A stretch of 33,991 nucleotides of DNA from Duncaniella sp. (GTDB lineage: Bacteria > Bacteroidota > Bacteroidia > Bacteroidales > Muribaculaceae). Positions 7,920 through 15,500 of the stretch are shown here, piece by piece. The translations under genes were made by a program, and so were the position numbers. The stretch lies in assembly GCF_029054785.1 (NCBI RefSeq), contig NZ_JAIDEN010000166.1, positions 1 through 33,991 on the forward strand. Reading direction: 5' to 3'. Positions within the stretch are counted from its first letter, which is position 1; every line of letters begins with the position of its first letter. The notes below the pieces were generated by a model. That model saw only the letters and a list, made by a program, of their open reading frames with translations, did not search any database and had not been told where the DNA came from.

Positions 7920-7962
7920 TCCGATGCGACATCTGTTGTAGGCGCAAAGTCCTATTCAATAA

Positions 7963-7970
7963 TAACTTTG
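7963..7970 (+). promoter_or_regulatory. -7 element of the susCD promoter
   Basis: TAACTTTG fits TAnnTTTG and lies 30 bp before the susC ATG. The -33 position is poor, in keeping with activator dependence. A longer reading frame that starts at 7968 would begin inside this element, which supports the ATG at 8001. Confidence 0.55.
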
Positions 7971-8000
7971 TGCCAGAAAATCTTACCAATCATAATAGAC

Positions 8001-11000
8001 ATGAAAAAATCAATTCTGTTGGCGCTATTTCTGTTATTGGCAGTCATCGGCGCACAAGCACAAAATATCACTGTGCAAGGAACGGTAATTTCGAAAACCG
8101 ATGATGAACCCCTGATCGGAGCATCAGTATTGTCCGAAACAACAAAGACCGGCGCATCCACCGATGTCGACGGCCGGTTCACACTCACGGTCCCTGCCGG
8201 TTCAAAGCTGACCGTTTCTTATGTGGGATATGTATCCGCGACTGTCGAGGCACAGCCCGAACTGACAGTCCGCCTCGAAGAAAACAGCGAAGTGCTGGAT
8301 GAGGTTGTGGTTGTCGGCTACTCGGCTGAAAAGAAATCAGACCTCACCGGTTCGGTCTCCGTAGTAAAGATGAAAGATGTGTCGGACACACCGACCGGCA
8401 ACGTGCTCCAGGCTCTGCAAGGCCGAGTGGCAGGTATGAACATCACCACTGACGGAACACCCGGCGGACTCAGCACCGGGACCTCTATCCGTGGAGCTTC
8501 GTCATTCCGCGGCGAAGCCAACGGCCCTCTCTATGTGATCGACGGTGTCATGACCCGTGAGAACCCCGGCACAATTCTCAACAGCAACGACGTCGAGTCG
8601 ATCCAGGTGCTCAAGGATGCAGCCTCGGCCTCGATCTACGGCGCACAGGCTGCCAACGGTGTGATCATCATCACCACCAAGCGCGCGAAAAAGGGAGAAT
8701 GCCGCGTGACATTCGATGCGACTCTCACTCTCCAGACCTACCGGAGCGGTCTTGACATGCTCAACGCCGACCAGTGGGGCGATGTCTACTGGTCAGCCTA
8801 CAAGTATTCCTACGGAAAAACTCCGGTATCCGAACTCTATGGCAGCGGCGCCACTCCTGTGCTTCAGGCCTATCCCAACCTCAACGGTGTTCTTGTCAAC
8901 CCGCAGAATACAGACTGGGAAAAAGAAATCCACCGCACAGCCCTGATGCAGACATACAGCATCGGTCTTTCCAAAGGCGACGAGAACGGATCGTCATCAC
9001 TCTCGCTCAGCTGGCTCGACCATGACGGCATCATCAAAGGCTCGGATTTCCAGAAGGCCAACGCCCGTTTCAGCTCTGACTACGGATTCATCAACAACCG
9101 CCTGCGGGCAGGAGGAAACGTGACCGTCAACTGGTGGCGTCAGCACAACGCTCCCGGCGGAATCGAGGAAAACGCAATCAAGATGCACCCCGCCCGCACC
9201 GTCTATGACTCTGAGGGCAACTATAACGACCAGGTGGCTTTCGGCCTCAATGACACTCCCAACATCATGCGTCAGATCGACGAGGAAGGTACAAACAAAC
9301 ATGAATACTGGCGAGTGTTCGGAAACGCCTATCTCTCGGTCGAACCTGTCAGAAACCTTATCGTCAAGACCAACTTCGGCATCAACTACTACAACGGCAA
9401 TGACAAGGTGTTCACCCCGGCCAATCTCCGCGACAACACCAACAGACTCTATCAGTACTCAGGCAAGACAACAGACTGGGTCTGGACAAACACCGCACAG
9501 TACAACATCGACTTCGGCAGGAATTCCCTGATGGCACTCCTCGGCATCGAGGCCAAGCGCAATCATTTCGAGGACATGTTCGGCGAAGGCAAGGGCCTTG
9601 AGATCGAAGATCCGAATTATCTGTATCTCGGCAACGTCACCACCAACAAAAACACCGGCTCCGGAGCCTCGAACTACTCGATGTTCTCCCTATTCGGCAA
9701 AGTCAACTACACATGGGACAATAAATATCTCGTTTCTTTCACCCTGCGCCGCGATGCCTCATCACGTCTCTCGACCGAACACAACTACGACTGGTTCCCA
9801 TCGGTATCCGCCGGATGGCGCATTTCGCAGGAAAATTTCATGGAAAGCACACGCAGCTGGCTCAGCGACCTGAAAATCCGCGGCGCTTACGGTGTCAACG
9901 GCAACGACATCATTGCAAACGATGCGTTTTATGCCAAGTACGCAATGGACCTTGACCGTGCGGCCTATGCGGTCGGTGGCGGCAACACACTCTCACCCGG
10001 CGCTCTCCGCTCGCGCAGCACAAACCCGGATCTCACATGGGAAAAGACCTATCAGACAAACGTTGGCTTCGACGCCTCGCTGCTCAACAGCCGCCTCTCG
10101 CTTTCGTTTGACTACTTCCACAAGAAGACCAACGACATGCTTGTGGAGAAACCCTACATTGCTACTATCGGTGAAGGCGGCTACTGCTGGTACAACGGCG
10201 GCTCGATGGTCAACAAGGGTGTCGAGATCACCGCAGAATGGCGCCAGTCGCTCAACAAGGACTTCAGTTACAACATCGGACTCAACGTCACCGCGATGAA
10301 AAACGAAGTCACGGGACTGATGGAGGACATCTACTACACCTGGGGAGGCGGCAACGGGCGCGACAAGAGCATCGTCGGACAGCCGCTCGGCTCCTGGATG
10401 GGTTACAGGACCGACGGAATCTTCCGCACCCAGGAAGAGGTCGACGCCTACAAGGAAAAATATCGTGTCAGCTTCGGCAATCCGGCGGTAGGCCGTATCC
10501 GCTATGTCGATGCCAACGGTGACGGCGAAATCAATGACCGCGACCGCACATGGCTCGGCACCGATCTTCCCAAAGCCCAGTTCGGCCTCAATCTCGGCGC
10601 CAACTGGAAAGGATTTGACCTCAGCCTCTTCTTCAACAGCATCATCCGCGACGCATGGAACAATTCCAAATACTATACCGACTTCTTCCCCCTCTGGACA
10701 GGCAACCACGGCACCCAGCTTCTTGGAGCTGCCAAAGCCTATGACAGATATCTCCAGACAGGCTACTATGGCTCTGATGTCCCGGCCCCATCTGTCGACA
10801 ACTCCAACAACGAGAACGAAAGTTCAGAATACTACATCGAGGACGGTTCTTTCATCCGTCTGAAATCCCTCTCGCTCGGCTATACGCTGCCAAAGGGAAT
10901 CCAGCAGAAACTCAGCCTCAAGAACGCCCGCGTGTATTTCCAGGCACAGAACGTGTTCACTCTGACAAATTACAGCGGCGCTGATCCCGAAGGTCTCGGC

Positions 11001-11054
11001 TACCCCTATGCTCTTCCCCGCCAGTACACATTCGGCATACAGTTTGGTTTCTGA
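8001..11054 (+). CDS. SusC-like TonB-dependent outer-membrane fructan transporter
   Basis: This 1017-residue protein imports oligosaccharides across the outer membrane with TonB energy, as the barrel under a SusD lid. It has a signal peptide at 1-20 ending AQA, then a carboxypeptidase-regulatory-like beta domain at about 24-93. The SusC signature LDEVVVVGYS follows at 99-108, then the plug domain (GRVAGMNI, SIRGASS, VLKDAASASIYGAQAANGVI) and a long beta-barrel ending in the aromatic-rich YTFGIQFGF. Length and domain order are those of full-length SusC proteins. I start at ATG 8001 because it opens a proper signal peptide; the frame runs eleven codons further upstream. It lies 207 bp after the HTCS and 33 bp before susD. 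The fructan substrate is inferred from the locus. Confidence 0.96.
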   Translation: MKKSILLALFLLLAVIGAQAQNITVQGTVISKTDDEPLIGASVLSETTKTGASTDVDGRFTLTVPAGSKLTVSYVGYVSATVEAQPELTVRLEENSEVLDEVVVVGYSAEKKSDLTGSVSVVKMKDVSDTPTGNVLQALQGRVAGMNITTDGTPGGLSTGTSIRGASSFRGEANGPLYVIDGVMTRENPGTILNSNDVESIQVLKDAASASIYGAQAANGVIIITTKRAKKGECRVTFDATLTLQTYRSGLDMLNADQWGDVYWSAYKYSYGKTPVSELYGSGATPVLQAYPNLNGVLVNPQNTDWEKEIHRTALMQTYSIGLSKGDENGSSSLSLSWLDHDGIIKGSDFQKANARFSSDYGFINNRLRAGGNVTVNWWRQHNAPGGIEENAIKMHPARTVYDSEGNYNDQVAFGLNDTPNIMRQIDEEGTNKHEYWRVFGNAYLSVEPVRNLIVKTNFGINYYNGNDKVFTPANLRDNTNRLYQYSGKTTDWVWTNTAQYNIDFGRNSLMALLGIEAKRNHFEDMFGEGKGLEIEDPNYLYLGNVTTNKNTGSGASNYSMFSLFGKVNYTWDNKYLVSFTLRRDASSRLSTEHNYDWFPSVSAGWRISQENFMESTRSWLSDLKIRGAYGVNGNDIIANDAFYAKYAMDLDRAAYAVGGGNTLSPGALRSRSTNPDLTWEKTYQTNVGFDASLLNSRLSLSFDYFHKKTNDMLVEKPYIATIGEGGYCWYNGGSMVNKGVEITAEWRQSLNKDFSYNIGLNVTAMKNEVTGLMEDIYYTWGGGNGRDKSIVGQPLGSWMGYRTDGIFRTQEEVDAYKEKYRVSFGNPAVGRIRYVDANGDGEINDRDRTWLGTDLPKAQFGLNLGANWKGFDLSLFFNSIIRDAWNNSKYYTDFFPLWTGNHGTQLLGAAKAYDRYLQTGYYGSDVPAPSVDNSNNENESSEYYIEDGSFIRLKSLSLGYTLPKGIQQKLSLKNARVYFQAQNVFTLTNYSGADPEGLGYPYALPRQYTFGIQFGF

Positions 11055-11087
11055 CCATAATAAACACACTCTTAAATCTCGAATAAA

Positions 11088-12854
11088 ATGAAACTCAAAA
11101 ATATAATGTCAGCTGCCCTCATCGGACTTTCTCTCAATGCTTGCAGCGATGATTTTCTTGAAAACAAACCTCAGGGCCCGCTCTCGGAGGGCAACATGAA
11201 CAATCCGGAGGCTGTTGACCTCCTTGTCAACGGCGCATACGCTACTTTCGGCTGCCGCTATGCCGACTCCAACGATCCCCACTGGTTTCCGGTGACCAAC
11301 TGGAGCTATGGCGAAGTCCGTGCCGACAATGCCTACAAAGGTGGCGGCGGCGAGACTGATGCCTGGGAAATACATGACATGGAGACCGCCAGAATCCAGC
11401 CCAACAACGGTTTCCTCGACGGGAAATGGTTCAATGTCTATTGCGGCATCTCCCGCTGTAACTCCGCGATACGCGCTCTCCGCAAAGTAGACGAGAGCAT
11501 CATCAAGGAAAAAGACATACGCATTTCCGAGGTCCGCGTCATCCGTGACCACTGGTATTTCGAACTTGTACGCCTCTTCAACCGCATCCCCTACATGGAT
11601 ATCGACATGCCGGAAACGGATTATCAGAAAGTCCCCAACAATGAGTTCACCCGTGAGGAACACCTCGGCCGCATCGCGGCGGATCTCCTCGAAGCTGCCG
11701 GAAACCTGCCTGACACCCAGACAGAAATCGGACGTATCAACCGCCGCATCGCACTCGCCTACGCAGCCAAAGTGAAACTCTATCAGGCCTACGAACAGGA
11801 CCCGCAGACCAACGCCGTTGTCAACATCAACAAACCGCTGCTCCGGGAAGTTGTCAGCCTGATTGACCGGATTCAGGGCTATGACCTCCTCGCCGATTTC
11901 CAGCAGCTTGACCTCCTCGAATATGAAAACGGCCTGGAATCTGTGTTTGCCATCCAGTTTTCGAAAGATGACGGCTCAAGCGGTGTCGGACGCATCAACT
12001 GGAGCATGCTGCTCAATTCAATGACAGGTCCCGGCTGCCCCTGGCAGGGCGACGGCTTCTTCCTCCCTTCGCAGGACCTCATAAACGCCTACCAGACCGA
12101 TGCCGACGGTCTTCCGCTCTTCGACTATCAGAACCGTCCGGATTACAGCCAGGTTGTTTTCAGCCAGGACGGCTCCTACTCTCTCGGCAATGTCGACGGC
12201 AACGTCGATCCGCGTCTTGACTTCGTGATCGGCCGTCCGACAATACGCTACAAGACTTACTCCGAAAAGCCCTGCGGTCTCTGGGTGCGCAACAGCGATA
12301 CCTACGGCTATAACAACACCAAACGATTCTGGCTCTCGCCCGAATCTCCTGACGCCACACAGGGATGGCCCTGGGGTGCATCGGCTCTGAACTGGCAGAT
12401 CATCCGCTATGCCGACCTCCTGCTCTACAAGGCCGAAGCCCTCATCGAACTTGGAGAAGACCTCGACGAAGCCCGCGTGCTGATCAACCGTGTGCGTTCG
12501 CGCGCAATGAACAGCGCCTATGTCAAGGACTTCAACAACCCCGACAGCTATGCCGCCAACTACAAAATCGGACTTTATCCCTCGTCAGGCTGGAATCAGG
12601 AATATGCCCGCCGGGCACTCCGCACGGAGATGCGTCTCGAAAAAGCGATGGAAGGCGAACGCTTCTTTGATCTGGTCCGCTGGGGCATTGCCAAGGAAAC
12701 GATGAACAACTACTTCGCCGCAGAAAAAGACAACCGCATCTATTATCAGAACGCCTCCTTTGAGACCGGCGAGGAATATTTCCCAATCCCCGTGGCCCAG
12801 TACAATTTCTCCGGCGGCATTTACGTACAGAACCCAGGTTATCCGTCATTCTGA
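11088..12854 (+). CDS. SusD-like surface glycan-binding lipoprotein (RagB/SusD)
   Basis: This lipoprotein of 588 residues is the lid of the SusC transporter and captures glycan at the cell surface. A lipobox LNAC places the lipidated Cys at residue 19, followed by SDD, an acidic stretch like the surface-export signal of Bacteroidetes lipoproteins. SusD landmarks include FLENKPQG near the N-terminus, the helical TPR-like body and, near the C-terminus, the characteristic RALRTEMRLEKAMEGERFFDLVRWG. It starts 33 bp after susC and a strong terminator follows, so susCD is a two-gene operon. No further surface glycan-binding lipoprotein or surface GH32 accompanies it here, unlike the BT1760-BT1763 locus. 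Confidence 0.96.
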   Translation: MKLKNIMSAALIGLSLNACSDDFLENKPQGPLSEGNMNNPEAVDLLVNGAYATFGCRYADSNDPHWFPVTNWSYGEVRADNAYKGGGGETDAWEIHDMETARIQPNNGFLDGKWFNVYCGISRCNSAIRALRKVDESIIKEKDIRISEVRVIRDHWYFELVRLFNRIPYMDIDMPETDYQKVPNNEFTREEHLGRIAADLLEAAGNLPDTQTEIGRINRRIALAYAAKVKLYQAYEQDPQTNAVVNINKPLLREVVSLIDRIQGYDLLADFQQLDLLEYENGLESVFAIQFSKDDGSSGVGRINWSMLLNSMTGPGCPWQGDGFFLPSQDLINAYQTDADGLPLFDYQNRPDYSQVVFSQDGSYSLGNVDGNVDPRLDFVIGRPTIRYKTYSEKPCGLWVRNSDTYGYNNTKRFWLSPESPDATQGWPWGASALNWQIIRYADLLLYKAEALIELGEDLDEARVLINRVRSRAMNSAYVKDFNNPDSYAANYKIGLYPSSGWNQEYARRALRTEMRLEKAMEGERFFDLVRWGIAKETMNNYFAAEKDNRIYYQNASFETGEEYFPIPVAQYNFSGGIYVQNPGYPSF

Positions 12855-12914
12855 TCATATTTCTTTAAGGTAAAAAAGATTATTTCAGGTAAAAGAAGTG
12901 GATATATAGAAGGA

Positions 12915-12963
12915 GTGAACGCTGAAGTCAGGATTCAGGCTTTAGCGTTCACTTCATTTTTTT
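12915..12963 (+). terminator. intrinsic terminator of susCD
   Basis: GTGAACGCT (12915-12923) and AGCGTTCAC (12944-12952) form a perfect 9-bp stem that can extend through AAG/CTT. It is followed by TTCATTTTTTT. It lies 60 bp after the susD stop codon. Confidence 0.85.
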
Positions 12964-12975
12964 GATGGAAATCGC

Positions 12976-12984
12976 TATCTTTGC
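12976..12984 (+). promoter_or_regulatory. -7 element of the DJ-1/acetyltransferase operon
   Basis: TATCTTTGC matches the Bacteroides -7 consensus. It lies 67 bp before ATG 13052 and directly after the susCD terminator. A good TTTG at the proper distance is not evident. Because it falls inside the longer open frame that begins at 12962, it argues for the later start codon. Confidence 0.55.
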
Positions 12985-13051
12985 AAAAACCTCAAAAAAA
13001 GACACCGGGAAGGATTGTTTTTGCAATCGACTGTGTCGGCAAGATCGAATT

Positions 13052-13663
13052 ATGAACAATGAAATTCTCTATATCCTCCTGCCGGACTATGCCGCGCATG
13101 AGATCGTATATCTTTCCCAGGCCATCGCATCCGATGAATATGCCTTGAAGGAAAATCCCAAGTATGTCAATAAAGTTGTAGCACCGACCTTGGATCCGGT
13201 CAGATCAATCGGCGGTTTCCGCACTCTGCCGGACTACTCATTCGACACAATGCCTGACGACTATGCCGCATTGGTGCTGATCGGAGGCTTCGGCTGGACC
13301 ACTCCTGTTGCCGGACAAGTGCTGCCGATTGTCAGGAAAGCGGTTGAAAACGGCAAAATAGTCGGAGCGATCTGCAACGGGGCGTCATTCCTGGCCAAAC
13401 ACGGATTTCTCAACGATGTCAGACACACCGGCAACGGCATCGAGCAACTCAGAATCTGGGGAGGCGACAACTATACAAATCCCGCCGGATATGTCAATGC
13501 CCAGGCTGTCAGCGACAAAAACATAGTGACAGCCAACGGCTCTGCGACTCTTGAATTTGCCAAAGAGCTACTGCTGATGCTTGAAAACGACACCCCGGAA
13601 CGCATCGAGATGTACTATCAGTTTAACCGTCAGGGCTTCTGCGCGCTTTTTGCCGGAGAATAG
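13052..13663 (+). CDS. DJ-1/PfpI-family (class I glutamine amidotransferase-like) protein
   Basis: This predicted cytoplasmic protein has 203 residues in the DJ-1/PfpI fold. The nucleophile elbow is GAICNGASFLAKHG with Cys108. The conserved LIGGFGW at 76-82 supplies the glycine-rich loop, and NIVTANGSATLEFA at 157-170 is the family's C-terminal motif. Related proteins include putative intracellular proteases, deglycases and general stress proteins, so the biochemical role is open. I start at ATG 13052 rather than 12962, because the promoter element lies inside the longer frame and the shorter start opens directly with the first beta strand (EILYILLPDYA). The acetyltransferase gene starts only 9 bp after its stop, so the two are co-expressed. 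Confidence 0.88.
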   Translation: MNNEILYILLPDYAAHEIVYLSQAIASDEYALKENPKYVNKVVAPTLDPVRSIGGFRTLPDYSFDTMPDDYAALVLIGGFGWTTPVAGQVLPIVRKAVENGKIVGAICNGASFLAKHGFLNDVRHTGNGIEQLRIWGGDNYTNPAGYVNAQAVSDKNIVTANGSATLEFAKELLLMLENDTPERIEMYYQFNRQGFCALFAGE

Positions 13664-13671
13664 AACCGCCT

Positions 13672-14133
13672 ATGGAAATTATATCTTTGCGCCGCTCTTC
13701 GGAATACCTTGAACAGGCCATCCGGTATTTTCAGGACAAATGGGCCTCCGACGAGTCCCGACCGGTTTATGACGACTGTATGCGCAATTGCCTGAATGCG
13801 GAAAATCCCCTCCCACAATGGTATCTGTTGACAGATGGAGACCGGATTGCCGGATGCGCAGGGCTCGCGACAAACGATTTCAACTCGCGCATGGACCTCT
13901 ATCCCTGGTTCGTGGCCCTTTATATTGAAGAAGACTTCAGGGGACACAATCTCGGAAAAAGACTGATCGACTATGCCGCCAATGACGCCGTATCATTTGG
14001 ATTCAAGACATTGAACCTCTGCACTGACCATATCGGATATTATGAAAAGTTCGGTTTCAGGCATTTAGGTGATTGTTATCATCCCTGGGGCGAGAAATCA
14101 AGGGTCTATCAATTGAATCTGCGTCCGGAGTAA
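13672..14133 (+). CDS. GNAT-family N-acetyltransferase
   Basis: This small cytoplasmic acetyltransferase of 153 residues uses acetyl-CoA. The pyrophosphate-binding segment reads FRGHNLGKRLI at 89-99 (motif A, R-G-x-x-x-G), preceded by the strand WFVALYIEEDF. Motif B is YYEKFGF at 123-129. Length and layout are those of single-domain GNAT proteins. The acceptor substrate cannot be told; amines, small metabolites and toxins are all known for this superfamily. It lies just downstream of the DJ-1-like gene, in the same operon. Confidence 0.9.
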   Translation: MEIISLRRSSEYLEQAIRYFQDKWASDESRPVYDDCMRNCLNAENPLPQWYLLTDGDRIAGCAGLATNDFNSRMDLYPWFVALYIEEDFRGHNLGKRLIDYAANDAVSFGFKTLNLCTDHIGYYEKFGFRHLGDCYHPWGEKSRVYQLNLRPE

Positions 14134-14227
14134 CAGTCAAAATGATCATCAGAAAAATGCGCCCTGAGGTTTTAGAGGTTGTTTAACAACAACAAGTACA
14201 CCACCCATTAAAAAATTCACCTAAATT

Positions 14228-14804
14228 ATGAGCATGGAACACAAAGCGTTCATTTTTGACACCGACAAATTTCACGCCGAGATAGAACCTGTCATGAAGG
14301 ACAGCATCAGCTCAGGTCGCACATCAGGATATCTGCGACCATCTTGACGAACTGCAATCGCCCTACACCGGTTGCGGGCTGGACGAAGACTGGGAAAGTG
14401 AATTCGGCGAGCTTACACTTCAGGTCTATTTCGACATTCTGCTCACCGCCTGCTACGATGTCGAGGACGACCGCGGTCTGGGCGAAATGTGGGATGCCGT
14501 GAATGAGGTGATCAAAGAACTTGATGTATTCGAAGAGGGTGAACTGCCCGTCACAGGCTGGGAAGTCGAGATCGAGGATGTTATCGTGAATCCCGGCATG
14601 CAGGGTCTCGGCATCATTGACAGCAGCGAAGTCGCAGAGATTCTGGAAGGCCTGAGAGACAACAGAGACGAAGCCGAGAATGCCGAACCTGAAGACCTGC
14701 TGTATGAGGCCGATCCGGAGGACTGGATGGAAGCCTACGATGATCTTTGCAGCCTCTACGAAGACGCTCTCCGCCGGAACAAAGGTCTGCTCCTCACATT
14801 CTGA
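14228..14804 (+). pseudogene. acidic protein of unknown function, apparently frameshifted
   Basis: I do not recognise the family. ATG 14228 opens a frame of 39 codons (MSMEHKAFIFDTDKFHAEIEPVM and on) that meets TGA at 14345-14347. The next frame (+1) is open from 14298 through the stop at 14802-14804. It continues with protein-like sequence (CDHLDELQSPYTG and on) for about 50 codons before its first ATG at 14487. The second part is very acidic, rich in Glu and Asp, and ends GLLLTF. The simplest reading is one gene of about 190 codons broken by an indel between 14298 and 14347. An assembly error is possible, as is a short protein starting at 14487. Confidence 0.6.
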
Positions 14805-14849
14805 CCCTACGGAGACTGACGTCGAAAGTCATCGTCATCGGATGATCCG

Positions 14850-14870
14850 GGGCCGGGTAAATTCCGGCCC
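14850..14870. terminator. GC-rich hairpin between convergent genes
   Basis: GGGCCGG (14850-14856) and CCGGCCC (14864-14870) form a perfect 7-bp stem around a 7-base loop. It lies between the ends of the acidic gene and the response-regulator gene, where a bidirectional terminator would be expected. No T run follows on either strand, so its efficiency is doubtful. Confidence 0.4.
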
Positions 14871-14875
14871 TGCGG

Positions 14876-15469
14876 TCACAGGAGTCCGCGTGAAAGGGTG
14901 ATAAGGTCGGAGAGTTTGTGGACACCGAATTTTTCCATGAGGTTCTTACGGTAGGTCAGCACTGTGTTTTCCGTAACTCCGAGATTCTGTGCAGCCTGAG
15001 AGGTGCTCATGCCTCCGGTTATGAGCCTCAGCACATCGAGTTCCCTTGGGGTGAAGTTCGGTGAGAAATAGTCACGATCGGCGAAAGACAGACTGTAATA
15101 GCATTCTCCGTCACGAAATGCACACAGAGCGGCATCCAGTTCGCTGACGGGATCCGCTTTTGAAACCGCAAGCCTCACTCCGGCCTTTCTTATCCGTGTG
15201 CCTATCCAGTGAGAATCGTGCATGGTGTAGACCAGCACTTCAGAAGCCGGGAAATCCGCCCGTATCATCTCTATGAAATTCCAGGCCGAAGTCTTGCCGA
15301 GTTCAAGATCAACAATCCAAAGCCCGACCTGACTAAATTCCGCAGGTGTCATCTTCAGTTCGTCGATACTGTGGGCTATTATACACTCGCCGGAGAGGGT
15401 CCCGGCCACTTTGGCTGCGATGCTCTCCGCTACGAGCGGATGATCCTCAATAATAACAGTTTTTGCCAT
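14876..15469 (-). CDS. NarL/FixJ-type response regulator with LuxR HTH
   Basis: This cytoplasmic transcription regulator has 197 residues. The receiver domain has Asp9 in IIEDH, phospho-acceptor Asp54 in WIVDLELG and Lys104. A LuxR-type helix-turn-helix occupies about 138-195 (FTPRELDVLRLI, MSTSQAAQNLGVTENTVLTYRKNLMEKFGV). It follows the TPR-containing kinase gene by 31 bp and is surely its partner. The target genes are not evident; the exported-protein operon just upstream of the kinase is a candidate by position only. Confidence 0.94.
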   Translation of the reverse strand: MAKTVIIEDHPLVAESIAAKVAGTLSGECIIAHSIDELKMTPAEFSQVGLWIVDLELGKTSAWNFIEMIRADFPASEVLVYTMHDSHWIGTRIRKAGVRLAVSKADPVSELDAALCAFRDGECYYSLSFADRDYFSPNFTPRELDVLRLITGGMSTSQAAQNLGVTENTVLTYRKNLMEKFGVHKLSDLITLSRGLL

Positions 15470-15500
15470 TCTGATTTTCAGAGGTTGTTAAAAAAAACTC

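Noticed and set aside
12962..13051. N-terminal extension of the DJ-1-like gene by 30 codons
   Set aside because: The extension contains the likely -7 promoter element and a Lys/Cys-rich sequence foreign to the family; ATG 13052 opens the fold properly.
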